From: HK1 sp965204915
GTDB taxonomy: Bacteria; Pseudomonadota; Gammaproteobacteria; HK1
NCBI GenBank assembly: GCA_965204915.1
Contig: OZ242023.1
Coordinates: 620,001 to 684,000, forward strand
Direction of reading: 5' to 3'
Length of the DNA stretch: 64,000 nucleotides
Shown here one piece after another: positions 50,063 through 58,275 of the stretch (position 1 is the first letter of the stretch; the number at the start of each line of letters is the position of its first letter). The notes beneath the pieces were generated by a model. It saw only the letters and a list, made by a program, of their open reading frames with translations. It was not told the origin of the DNA and searched no databases. The translations under genes were made by a program, and so were the position numbers.

Positions 50063-50366
50063 TTCGACGAAACGACAAGGATTCTTCCACCCAACCAGGC
50101 GTAGCCGGAACCAAACGCCGGTTGCGAACCTGGGATCGGCGCGTCCTGACGGACGCGGGCGTCCCGCCCGCAACACGCCGGAGGCGTGGGATCTTCGGGC
50201 ACGGCATCAGCGGCGCTCCCGGGACGTATGGATGGATTCCCGCTTTCGCGGGAATGACGAAAGCGGGCGGGACGCCCGTGTCCCAAAGGGGCACGCCGAT
50301 CCCAGGGATGCGACTGCACGGAAACAATCGCCGGTGGGCGGACAAATCCTCGCCGTTTTGTCGAAG
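50063..50366. repeat. Nested inverted-repeat composite (REP/MITE-like)
   Basis: Three layers are visible in this gene-free gap (49967-50602). Outer arms of about 36 bp: 50063-50099 (starts TTCGACGAAACGACAAGGAT) and its inverted partner 50331-50366. Middle arms: CCTGGGATCGGCG (50129-50141) and CGCCGATCCCAGG (50294-50306), extended by GCGGGCGTCCCGCCCGC-type sequence further inside. Centre: the 20-bp ATTCCCGCTTTCGCGGGAAT at 50236-50255. The outer arm recurs at 57077-57111 and the centre at 57186-57205, so this is a dispersed family. Confidence 0.75.
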
Positions 50367-50602
50367 ATTTCTCGGATGAGGTACTGGCCTCCAAAGCCCT
50401 TTGCGGAGTCAGCCTGCACGAGGCGAGAGAAATACCGCTGAACCCACTACCGAAATTAGGGTTCCGCACGTTCGACGGCCGCTTTACATTCGATAAGCAG
50501 GCGGGACGAAGTCGATCCGCAGACGGCTGCCCGGCGATCAGGAGAGGGCCGGGACGGACGAGGCAACCGAGCGAGAATCGACCAACCGAAGGAGAATCGA
50601 CC

Positions 50603-50824
50603 ATGAGAACGGCGAGCGAACTGCGAGAGGAACTCACCCGGCGGGCGGCGGAGGACGCGGACGTCCGGCGCCGGCTGCTCGAAGACCCGAAGGGGGCGAT
50701 CGAGGCGGTCTTGGGGGTCCACATCCCGGACGGGATGGCCGTGCGGGTCCACGAGGAGGACGCGCACGCCGCGCACCTGGTGCTGCCGCCGCCGGCGGGT
50801 TCAGCAGCGCACCGGAGGAGTTGA
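50603..50824 (+). CDS. NHLP (nitrile-hydratase-leader-type) RiPP precursor peptide
   Basis: 73 residues. Nearly the whole chain matches the NHLP leader type derived from nitrile hydratase alpha: ASELREELTRRAAEDADVRR, LLEDPKGAIEAVLGVHIPDG and the end VRVHEEDAHAAHLVLPPP. The tail after the leader is only about nine residues (AGSAAHRRS), with no Cys, so it is either a very short core or a core-less paralogue. AAGGAGA sits well placed before the ATG. No cyclodehydratase, lanthionine synthetase, radical-SAM enzyme or peptidase-transporter is in the window. The nearest genes are two glycosyltransferases (opposite strand) and an FAD/GcvT oxidase. Confidence 0.8.
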   Translation: MRTASELREELTRRAAEDADVRRRLLEDPKGAIEAVLGVHIPDGMAVRVHEEDAHAAHLVLPPPAGSAAHRRS

Positions 50825-50869
50825 GCGTCGACAACTGGATATGACGCGCAGATCGCGCTCCTGGCGCCG

Positions 50870-50914
50870 CCGCGGGGGAGTGGGTCGGTTTGAAACCGAT
50901 CCACTCCCCCGCGG
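50870..50914. repeat. 45-bp near-perfect palindrome (22-bp arms)
   Basis: Arms 50870-50891 and 50893-50914 match at 21 of 22 positions around a single G; the outer part reads CCGCGGGGGAGTGG and the centre GGTTTGAAACC. It lies 45 bp after the NHLP stop and could end that transcript or be a mobile foldback remnant. Confidence 0.85.
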
Positions 50915-50944
50915 AGCAGGTGGCGTCGCCGGCGCGACCGGCGC

Positions 50945-50978
50945 CGTGACGAGTGGACCAATCGGCCCACTTGTCACG
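50945..50978. repeat. Second hairpin downstream of the NHLP gene
   Basis: CGTGACGAGTGG (50945-50956) pairs with CCACTTGTCACG (50967-50978) with one mismatch, around a 10-base loop. Together with the palindrome 30 bp upstream it gives two strong structures before the FAD/GcvT gene. Confidence 0.7.
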
Positions 50979-51049
50979 AGGAGGCGGACAAGCAGGAGGC
51001 CCATCGGCACGACCGCAAGGCTCGGCGCCCCCAGGACCCGGATTCCTTC

Positions 51050-53470
51050 ATGAGATCCCATGCCCGAGTCGTCGTCATCGGCGGCGGCGTCACCGGGTGC
51101 AGCGTGCTCTACCACCTCGCGCGCGCCGGCTGGACCGACTGCCTGCTCATCGAGCGTAGCGAGCTGACCGCGGGCTCGACGTGGCATGCGGCGGGCGGCA
51201 CCGGCGCGCTCGCGGCCAACGCGACCATGACCTGGCTGCAACGCTACTCGTTCGCGCTCTACCCGGAGCTCGAAGCGGAGACCGGACAGTCCTGCGGCTT
51301 CCACCACGTGGGCGGGGTGATGCTCGCACGCACCCGGCGGCGCATGGAGGAGCTGGAGCTGTTCCGGTCGCGAGCGCGCCGGATGGGCTTCTCCCCGGAA
51401 TGGCTCGCCGAGGAGGACGCCAAGGCCCTCCTTCCGATCCTCGATCCGTCCGGCGTGATGGGCGTGCTGTACGACGCGAACCGCGGGCACGTCGATCCGA
51501 GCGGCGTCACCCAGGCGTTCGCGAAGGGCGCGCGCGACCGCGGGGCGGAGATCGTGCGCCACTGCCCGGTGCTGGAGACCAACCCGCGTAGCGACGGCGG
51601 GTGGGAGGTGGTGACCGCGCAAGGCACCGTCGTCGCCGAACACGTGGTGAACGCGGCGGGGCTCTGGGCGCGCGAGGTGGCGGCGCTCGCCGGGGCCCGG
51701 CTGCCGCTGATGCCGGTCGAGCACCACTACCTCGTCACCGAAGCGATCCCCGAGATCGAGGCCATGGATCGCGAGCTGCCGCTCATGAACGACGCCGACG
51801 CGGGCTTCTACATGCGCCAGGAGGGCCGGGGCCTGCTGCTCGGGGTCTACGAATCGCCCTGCACGCACTGGGCGGTGGAAGGGACCCCGCGGGACTTCGG
51901 CCACGAGTTGCTGCCCGACGACCTCGCGCGCATGGAGCACAACATGGCGCAGGCGGTGGAATGCGCGCCGGCGCTCGGGCGGGCGGGGATCAAGCGGGTG
52001 GTGAACGGCCCCATGATCTTCTCCCCGGACCTCAACCCGCTCGTCGGGCCATACCCGGGGCTGCGCAACTACTGGTGCGCGTGCGGGGTGATGACCGCGT
52101 TCAGCCAGGCCGCGGCGGTCGGCAAGGTGCTCACCGAGTGGATGGCGAACGGCGACCCGGGCCTCGATTTCTTCATGTGGGACGTGGCCCGCTACGGCGA
52201 CTGGGCGGGACGCGCGTACACCATGGCGCGCACCGCGGACATGTACTCCACCCGCTTTCAAACCCACTACCCCTACGAAGAGCGGGAGGCGGGCCGTCCG
52301 GTGCGCACCACGCCGGCCTATCCTCTGCTGAAGGAGGCGGGCGCGGTGTTCGGGGCGAGCTGGGGCTACGAGTATCCGCTGTGGTTCGCGCCGGAGGGGG
52401 CGGAGGCGCGGGACGCGCTGACGTTCCGGCGCCCGAACTGGTTCGGCCCGGTGGGGGAGGAGGCGCGGGCGGTGCGGGCGTCGGTGGGGCTGTTCGAGAC
52501 CTCCATCTACGGCAAGTACCTGGTGTGCGGCCCGCGGGCGGGGGAATGGCTGGACCGGGTGATGGCCAACCTCATGCCGCGCGAGGACGGGCGCATCGTG
52601 CTGACCCCGATGCTGAACGAGGCCGGGCGGATCATCGGGGACTTCAGCGTCACCCGGCTCGGCCCGGAGGAGTTCTTCCTCGTGGGCGCGGGCAGCACCG
52701 AACGCTTCCACCTGCGGTGGTGGGAACGGTTCCTGCCGGTGCAGGGCGTCACCCTCGACTCCATGATGACCCGGCTCGCCGGCTTCGCGATCGCCGGGCC
52801 GAACGCTCGCGCCTTGCTCGAACGCCTTGCCGAGAGTGACGTCTCGAACGATGCGCTGCCCTTCTTCGCCGGCGCCCGGATGCCGCTCGGTCCGGCCCCG
52901 GAAGTCGTCGTGCTGCGGATCTCGTACTCCGGCGAGCTCGGCTACGAGCTGTACCTGCCCCCCGAGCACCAGATCCCGCTGCTGCTCGCGCTGCGCGAGG
53001 CGGGCGCCGATCTCGGCCTTCGCCACGCGGGGATGCGCGCCCTGGGCTCGTTGCGCCTGGAGAAGGGATTCGCGGGCTGGGGGCGGGAGCTCTCGCCCGA
53101 CTACGACCCCTTCCAGGCCGGGCTCGGGCGCTTCGTCAGGCTCGACAAGGGCGGATTCGTGGGGCGCGAGGCCGCGCTACGGACCGCGGAGCGCGAGCCG
53201 GCCGAACGCCTCGTGCTCTTCGAGATCGATGCCGAAGACGCCGACCCCTGGGGTGGAGAGCCGGTGCTCCACGAAGGCGAGTGCGTGGGCTACCTCACCT
53301 CGGCCGGCTACGGTCACACCATCGGCCGGACCCTCGCCCTCGGCTACGTCCGCGGCGACGTGATGACCTCCAACGCGGCCTGCGACGTCGAGGTGATCGG
53401 CAGGCCCTGCCCCGCGCGTCTGCTCGAACGCCCGCCGGTCGATCCGGAGGGGAAACGGATGCGGGCTTGA
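51050..53470 (+). CDS. FAD-dependent dehydrogenase with GcvT domain (dimethylglycine/sarcosine dehydrogenase type)
   Basis: 806 residues. The N-terminal FAD domain (VVVIGGGVTGCSVLYHLARA, residues 8-27) carries STWHAAGGTGA, where the His is the covalent flavin site in DMGDH/SARDH. A FAO_M-type middle follows (DFFMWDVARYGDWA), then a GcvT folate-binding region (about 430-790: ASVGLFETSIYGKYLV, YSGELGYELYLPPEH, GMRALGSLRLEKGF). Such enzymes oxidatively demethylate N-methylglycines and pass the one-carbon unit to tetrahydrofolate. The exact N-methyl substrate is unknown. The C-terminus continues into a repeat-rich spacer before the CoA ligase. Confidence 0.9.
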   Translation: MRSHARVVVIGGGVTGCSVLYHLARAGWTDCLLIERSELTAGSTWHAAGGTGALAANATMTWLQRYSFALYPELEAETGQSCGFHHVGGVMLARTRRRMEELELFRSRARRMGFSPEWLAEEDAKALLPILDPSGVMGVLYDANRGHVDPSGVTQAFAKGARDRGAEIVRHCPVLETNPRSDGGWEVVTAQGTVVAEHVVNAAGLWAREVAALAGARLPLMPVEHHYLVTEAIPEIEAMDRELPLMNDADAGFYMRQEGRGLLLGVYESPCTHWAVEGTPRDFGHELLPDDLARMEHNMAQAVECAPALGRAGIKRVVNGPMIFSPDLNPLVGPYPGLRNYWCACGVMTAFSQAAAVGKVLTEWMANGDPGLDFFMWDVARYGDWAGRAYTMARTADMYSTRFQTHYPYEEREAGRPVRTTPAYPLLKEAGAVFGASWGYEYPLWFAPEGAEARDALTFRRPNWFGPVGEEARAVRASVGLFETSIYGKYLVCGPRAGEWLDRVMANLMPREDGRIVLTPMLNEAGRIIGDFSVTRLGPEEFFLVGAGSTERFHLRWWERFLPVQGVTLDSMMTRLAGFAIAGPNARALLERLAESDVSNDALPFFAGARMPLGPAPEVVVLRISYSGELGYELYLPPEHQIPLLLALREAGADLGLRHAGMRALGSLRLEKGFAGWGRELSPDYDPFQAGLGRFVRLDKGGFVGREAALRTAEREPAERLVLFEIDAEDADPWGGEPVLHEGECVGYLTSAGYGHTIGRTLALGYVRGDVMTSNAACDVEVIGRPCPARLLERPPVDPEGKRMRA

Positions 53471-53495
53471 GAGGCGGACCATGACCGAGTGCCAG

Positions 53496-53559
53496 CCGGG
53501 AACAACCATGCCCGGGGACAACCATGCCCGGGGACAACCATGCTCGGGGACAACCATGC
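53496..53559 (+). repeat. Four tandem copies of a 16-bp unit
   Basis: Units start at 53496, 53512, 53528 and 53544; the consensus is CCGGGGACAACCATGC with one change in each of the first and last. Each contains an ATG, and the period is not a multiple of three, so copy number changes the upstream frame but not the gene. Confidence 0.95.
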
Positions 53560-53629
53560 TCCCGGCTTGGTAGGATGCCGTGTCATGGAATCGAGGATCC
53601 CGGCCCGGCGCCCAGTGAGGAACGGCGCC

Positions 53630-55354
53630 ATGCCGCTCGCCCGAGTGGATCGCTCCACCGTGCCGGCGGCCATCGAGCTGCCGCGGGAGTACAACGCCGC
53701 ACTGGAGTTCATCGACGCCAATATCGAAAGAGGGCGAGCGGAGAAGGTCGCGTTCATCGACGCCGCCGGGCGCCATACCTATGCGAGGTTGGCGGAGCGC
53801 GTGAATCGGGCAGGCAACGCCTTGCGTGCGCTCGGAGCGGGGATGGAGACCCGGGTGTTGATGTGCATGCTCGACGGAATCGACTTCCCGGCGGTGTTCT
53901 GGGGGGCGATCAAGGCCGGCTGCGTGCCGATTCCGGTCAATACCCTGCTGACCTCGAACGATTACGCACACCTGCTGTGCGACTCGCGGGCTCCCATCGT
54001 GGTGGTGAGCGAGGCGTTGCTCGACCGGATCGTACCGGCCCTCGAAGATCAGCCACACGTCAAGCGGATCGTGATCGCGGGAGGCGCGGCGCACGGGGAT
54101 GCCCCGGCGCCGGCCGGTGGCGAGACCATCGGCCGCCTCCGGGCGGCGGCAGGGACCGGCGCCGCCGAAACCCACCGATTCGCGGATCTTCTCGCGGCAG
54201 CGTCTCCCCGGCTCGACGCGGCGCCCACCACTTGCGACGACGTTGCGTTCTGGCTCTATACCTCCGGGTCTACCGGTACCCCGAAGGGCTCGATGCACCT
54301 GCACCGCGACCTGGTCACCACCGCCGAGCACTACGGCGTGGCGATACTCGGGATCCGGGAAGACGATCTGGTCTATTCCGCCGCCAAGCTGTTCTTCGCC
54401 TATGGTCTGGGCAACGGGATGACGTTCCCGTTCTACGTCGGTGCGACCACGGTGGTCCTTGCCGGTCGCCCGACGCCGGATGCGGTGACGGCGCTGATGC
54501 GCGAGCACCGGCCGACCATCTTCTACGGTGTGCCGACCCTCTACGGCGCGATGCTCGCGCAGCCGTCCGGCGCAGGGGAAGACGGCCCGGCTCTCGGACC
54601 GGGCGGCGTCCAGGTCATGGAGGACGGTCCGCCTCCCGGCGCCGGGCCCGGAGGCCGTTCGTCACGGCTGCGTCTGGCGGTCTCCGCCGGCGAGGCGCTG
54701 CCGGCGGAGATCGGCGCGGCGTGGGAGGCGCGCTTCGGCGCTCCGATCCTCGACGGGCTCGGCTCGACGGAGATGCTGCACGTCTTCCTCTCCAACCGCC
54801 CGGGCGACGTGCGTTACGGCACGTCGGGGAAGGCGGTGGCGGGCTATCGGCTCAGGGTCGTCGCCGAGAGCGGCGAGCCCGCGGCGCCCGGCGAGATCGG
54901 GGAGCTCTGGGTGAGCGGAGACTCCTCCGCGGTCGCCTACTGGAACCAGAGGGAGAAATCCCTCGCCACCTTCCACGGCCCCTGGACCCGCACCGGTGAC
55001 AAGTACGTCGTCGACGAGGACGGCTACTACCACTACTGCGGCCGGACCGACGACATGCTCAAGGTGGGCGGCCAGTGGGTATCGCCCTTCGAGGTGGAAT
55101 CCGCGTTGCTCGGGCACGAGGCGGTGCTCGAAGCGGCGGTGGTCGCGGCCGAGGACGAACAGGGCCTGGTCAAACCGAAAGCGTTCATCGTGGTCCGCGA
55201 GGGTATCGAAGCGAACCCGGCGCTCGCCGCCGCGCTCCAGGAGTTCGTCAAGGACCGGCTCGCACCGTTCAAGTACCCGCGCTGGATAGAATTCGCCGGC
55301 GATCTCCCCAAGACCGCCACGGGAAAGATCCAGCGGTTCAAACTCCGGCAGTAG
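53630..55354 (+). CDS. Benzoate-CoA-ligase-family acyl-CoA synthetase
   Basis: 574 residues, ANL superfamily. The AMP-binding P-loop is LYTSGSTGTPKGSMH; the adenylation segment GLGSTEMLHVFLSNRPGDVRYG contains the A5-type motif; the C-terminal lid ends with PKTATGKIQRFKLRQ, the catalytic Lys. The run AKLFFAYGLGNGMTFPFYVGA is characteristic of benzoate and aryl-CoA ligases. It activates a carboxylic acid with ATP and CoA; aromatic acid is likely but not proven. An insertion near residues 345-370 is Gly/Pro-rich. Start: ATG 53630 (GAGG nine bases upstream) or ATG 53585. Confidence 0.9.
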   Translation: MPLARVDRSTVPAAIELPREYNAALEFIDANIERGRAEKVAFIDAAGRHTYARLAERVNRAGNALRALGAGMETRVLMCMLDGIDFPAVFWGAIKAGCVPIPVNTLLTSNDYAHLLCDSRAPIVVVSEALLDRIVPALEDQPHVKRIVIAGGAAHGDAPAPAGGETIGRLRAAAGTGAAETHRFADLLAAASPRLDAAPTTCDDVAFWLYTSGSTGTPKGSMHLHRDLVTTAEHYGVAILGIREDDLVYSAAKLFFAYGLGNGMTFPFYVGATTVVLAGRPTPDAVTALMREHRPTIFYGVPTLYGAMLAQPSGAGEDGPALGPGGVQVMEDGPPPGAGPGGRSSRLRLAVSAGEALPAEIGAAWEARFGAPILDGLGSTEMLHVFLSNRPGDVRYGTSGKAVAGYRLRVVAESGEPAAPGEIGELWVSGDSSAVAYWNQREKSLATFHGPWTRTGDKYVVDEDGYYHYCGRTDDMLKVGGQWVSPFEVESALLGHEAVLEAAVVAAEDEQGLVKPKAFIVVREGIEANPALAAALQEFVKDRLAPFKYPRWIEFAGDLPKTATGKIQRFKLRQ

Positions 55355-55356
55355 AG

Positions 55357-55371
55357 CCGGCCGCGGGCCGG
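55357..55371. terminator. Short GC hairpin between convergent genes
   Basis: CCGGCC-GCG-GGCCGG directly after the ligase stop and before the yqgE stop. No T run, so weak evidence for termination. Confidence 0.35.
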
Positions 55372-55412
55372 CGGGTGCGGGGAGCCGTCGCCGCCTTCGC
55401 GGCCCTCCGCGA

Positions 55413-55964
55413 TCAGGCGTGTCCCGCGTCACCCGACAGATGGTGCGGCTCGATGCCGAGCAGGCGTGCCGCCGACGCCCACCGGTCTTCGTAGGGTGTA
55501 TCGAAGATGATCCGGGCGTCCGCCGGTCCGCTCAGCCATGCATTCTGCTGGAGCTCGTGCTCGAGCTGCCCCGCCCCCCAGCCGGCGTAGCCGAGGGCGA
55601 TGGCGACACGCTCCGGGCCGCGTCCCTCCGCCACCGCCGAGAGAATGTCCTTCGACGTGGCGATGCCGATCTCGTCCCCCACCTTGAGCACCGCATCCCA
55701 ATCGCCCGGCGGATGGTGAATGACGAATCCGCGCTCGCGCTGTACCGGACCGCCCTGGAGCACCGGAACCCGATCGGTGTCGCGCGAGGTGGTGTCGATG
55801 CTCATGTGGTCGAGGACCGCGGAGAGCTTGATGTCGAGCGGCCGGTTGATGACGATGCCCATCGCGCCGTCCTCGCTGTGCGCACACATCAGGGTCACGG
55901 TGCGATGAAAGTTCGGATCGGCGAGGCTCGGCATCGCGATGAGGAACTGGTTGGTCAGGTCCAT
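55413..55964 (-). CDS. yqgE: YqgE/AlgH family protein (UPF0301)
   Basis: 183 residues. Conserved family blocks: NQFLIAMPSLADPNFHRTVT at the N-terminus, GAMGIVINRPL, VLQGGPVQRERGFVIH and ALGYAGWGAGQLEHEL. The function is still uncertain despite the AlgH name. The start ATG at 55964 (MDLTNQFLIAMP) matches homologues; further ATGs lie three and fifteen codons upstream. It is downstream of gshB, as in many gammaproteobacteria. The usual next gene ruvX (yqgF) is absent; a convergent CoA ligase is there instead. Confidence 0.93.
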   Translation of the reverse strand: MDLTNQFLIAMPSLADPNFHRTVTLMCAHSEDGAMGIVINRPLDIKLSAVLDHMSIDTTSRDTDRVPVLQGGPVQRERGFVIHHPPGDWDAVLKVGDEIGIATSKDILSAVAEGRGPERVAIALGYAGWGAGQLEHELQQNAWLSGPADARIIFDTPYEDRWASAARLLGIEPHHLSGDAGHA

Positions 55965-56088
55965 GCGAGCCATTATGGCAGGGTGCGCGGCTGCGACAAG
56001 CGCTTTCACGGACGTGTCCGGCGCCCGAGGCGCGGTCCGGTGCTTCGACGGGGCGGCGGCGTCTCGATGGAGAAATGGACCCCGGGAG

Positions 56089-57042
56089 TCAGCCAGGGGC
56101 GAGCCTCGCTTCGATGGAGGTCATGAGCTCGCCCGCGACGTCGGTACCGAACGCGGCGTCGATCTCGCGCACGCACGTCGGGCTGGTGACGTTGATCTCG
56201 GTGAGGTAGTCGCCGATCATGTCGAGTCCCACGAAGAGGAGGCCCCGTTCGCGCAGCGCCGGCCCCACCTCGTTCGCGACCGCCCGCATCCGCGGCGTGA
56301 GCTCCATGCCGACGCCCCGCGCGCCGGCGGCGAGGTTGCCGCGCGCATCGCTGCCCGTGGGCACCCGCGCGAGGGCGTAGTCGACCGGCTCCCCGTCAAT
56401 CAGGAGCACCCGCTTGTCGCCTTCGCGGATCTCGGGGACGTAGCGTTGGCACATCGCGTAGCGGGTCTCCCTCCGGGTCAGGGTCTCGAAGATGACGTTC
56501 ACGTTCGGATCCCCCGCGCGCACCCGGAAGATCGACGTACCACCCATGCCGTCGAGGGGTTTGACGATGACGTCGCGGTGCTCGTCGAGGAAGGCGCCCA
56601 TCCGGGTGTGCTCGCGGGTCACCAGGGTGGGCGGACAGCATCCCGGGAACCAGGCGGTGAACATCTTCTCGTTGGCGTCACGCAGGCTCCGGGGCTTGTT
56701 CACGACGAGCACCCCGGCTTCCTCGGCCCGCTCCAGGATGTACGTCGAGTACACGAACTCCATGTCGAAGGGCGGATCCTTGCGCATCAGGATGACGTCG
56801 AGGGACGCCAGCGCTTCGGTGTACGGCTCGCCCAGGGTGTACCAGTCGCCCGGATCGTCGCGCACCTCGACGGGACGCATCCGCGCGCGGGCTTCTCCGT
56901 CGCGCACGAAGAGATCGCCGAGCTCCATGTACCGGAGCGCCCAGCCGCGGCGTTGCGCCGCGAGCATCATCGCGAGGGTGGTGTCCTTCTTCACGGTGAT
57001 GGAGCCGATGGGGTCCATCACGACGCCGGCCTTGACGTTCAT
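56089..57042 (-). CDS. gshB: Glutathione synthetase
   Basis: 317 residues, matching E. coli GshB (316). It adds glycine to gamma-glutamylcysteine using ATP. ATP-grasp features: VIVKPLDGMGGTSIFRV, QRYVPEIREGDKRVLLIDGE, and the metal-binding end FVGLDMIGDYLTEINVTSPT. The N-terminal VVMDPIGSITVKKDTTLAMM is specific to this family. The gene stands 124 bp upstream of yqgE on the same strand and faces away from hemC across a repeat-bearing 300-bp gap. Confidence 0.96.
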   Translation of the reverse strand: MNVKAGVVMDPIGSITVKKDTTLAMMLAAQRRGWALRYMELGDLFVRDGEARARMRPVEVRDDPGDWYTLGEPYTEALASLDVILMRKDPPFDMEFVYSTYILERAEEAGVLVVNKPRSLRDANEKMFTAWFPGCCPPTLVTREHTRMGAFLDEHRDVIVKPLDGMGGTSIFRVRAGDPNVNVIFETLTRRETRYAMCQRYVPEIREGDKRVLLIDGEPVDYALARVPTGSDARGNLAAGARGVGMELTPRMRAVANEVGPALRERGLLFVGLDMIGDYLTEINVTSPTCVREIDAAFGTDVAGELMTSIEARLAPG

Positions 57043-57076
57043 ATCGGTTTACCCCGGCCCTTTGTCCATGGAAGTC

Positions 57077-57205
57077 TCCGACAAAACGACGAAGAATCGT
57101 CCTCCCACCGGTTTCGGGTTCCCTGAGTTCCGGATCCCCGGGAGCGGCGTGCTCCGGGAATGCGGACGCCCCGTCCACCTTCGTCATTCCCGCGCAAGCG
57201 GGAAT
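57077..57205. repeat. Dispersed repeat copy between gshB and hemC
   Basis: 57077-57111 (CGACAAAACGACGAAGAATC ... CCCACCGG) is the outer arm of the 50-kb composite, and 57186-57205 holds ATTCCCGCGCAAGCGGGAAT, one base different from the 20-bp core elsewhere. Between them lie GCGGACGCCCC and CGTCCACC segments similar in order to the 50-kb copy. Confidence 0.7.
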
Positions 57206-57342
57206 CCAGGTGTTCGGGAGCGCGGGCATCCCATCCGGTTTGCGCATGTTTCGAGGCACACCGTAGCATCGAGCCGGCAATGCCCGCACCACCGGTCATG
57301 GGCGCGGGGCTCGATGCACGTCACGATACCCGGCAGGCCGCG

Positions 57343-58275
57343 ATGCCCGATCTGAAGATAGCCACCCGCAAGAGCCCGCTGGCGCTCTGGCAGGCGGAGC
57401 ACGTCGCGGGGGCGTTGCGCGCGCGGAATCCCGGTCTCGGGGTCGAGCTCGTGGCGATGCGCACCAGCGGCGACAGGATGCTCGACGCGCCGCTTGCCAA
57501 GGTCGGCGGCAAGGGATTGTTCGTCAAGGAGCTGGAGCGCGCGCTGCTCGACGGGCGCGCGGACGTGGCGGTGCATTCGATGAAGGACGTTCCGGTCGAG
57601 CTGCCGCCCGGGCTCCACCTTCCGGTCGTCATGGCCCGCGCGGACCCCCGCGACGCACTCGTCTCGATGCGCTTCGGCGCGCTCGACGCGCTGCCGCCGG
57701 GGGCCACGGTCGGGACGTCCAGCCTGCGCCGCAAGTGCCAGCTCGCGGCGCTACGCCCGGATCTGCGCCTCGAAGATCTGCGCGGCGGGGTGGATACCCG
57801 GCTGCGGCGGGTCGACCGCGGCGACTTCGACGCGATCGTGCTCGCGGTGTCCGGCCTCGAGCGCGGCGGGCACGGCGCGCGGGTGACCGAGGCGCTGGAT
57901 GTGGGGACGATGCTGCCCGCGGCCGGGCAGGGGGCGCTGGGCATCGAATGCCGCCGCGGCGACGCGCGGGTGGAAGCGCTCATCGCGCCGCTGGCGTGTC
58001 TGCGCAGCAGTGCCCGCGTGCTCGCCGAGCGGGCCTTCAACCGGCGGCTCGAAGGAGGCTGCCAAGTACCGATCGCGGCGTATGCGACCCTTGAAGGCCG
58101 GGAGTTGAGCCTGCGGGGGCTCGTCGCCAGTCTCGACGGCGCGCGGGTGCTGCGCGCGCAAGTCCGGGGCCGCACGGAGGACGCGGAGCCGCTCGGCGCC
58201 GAGGCCGCCGCCGCGGTGCTGGAGCAGGGCGCCGGCGAGATCCTGGAGCGGATCTTCGCGGAGGCCGGCCGGTAA
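57343..58275 (+). CDS. hemC: Hydroxymethylbilane synthase (porphobilinogen deaminase)
   Basis: 310 residues. It polymerises four porphobilinogens into hydroxymethylbilane for heme. The dipyrromethane cofactor is attached to C240 in EGGCQVPIAAYA. Catalytic D82 lies in HSMKDVP (E. coli D84), and Arg-rich substrate loops TSSLRRKCQL and DLRGGVDTRLRR are present. The ATG at 57343 gives M-PDLKIATRKSPLA, the usual start. hemD does not follow; an iron transporter operon converges instead. Confidence 0.96.
   Translation: MPDLKIATRKSPLALWQAEHVAGALRARNPGLGVELVAMRTSGDRMLDAPLAKVGGKGLFVKELERALLDGRADVAVHSMKDVPVELPPGLHLPVVMARADPRDALVSMRFGALDALPPGATVGTSSLRRKCQLAALRPDLRLEDLRGGVDTRLRRVDRGDFDAIVLAVSGLERGGHGARVTEALDVGTMLPAAGQGALGIECRRGDARVEALIAPLACLRSSARVLAERAFNRRLEGGCQVPIAAYATLEGRELSLRGLVASLDGARVLRAQVRGRTEDAEPLGAEAAAAVLEQGAGEILERIFAEAGR

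Noticed and set aside
49882..50970. 362-codon minus-strand frame over the repeat zone and NHLP gene
   Set aside because: Ser/Arg-rich translation running through inverted repeats and opposite a well-supported peptide gene; no motifs.
50801..53026. 741-codon minus-strand frame
   Set aside because: Antisense to the FAD/GcvT dehydrogenase, with biased low-information composition and no family motifs.
53496..53559. CRISPR-like array
   Set aside because: The 16-bp units are contiguous with no unique spacers. No CRISPR array or cas gene was seen anywhere in the window.
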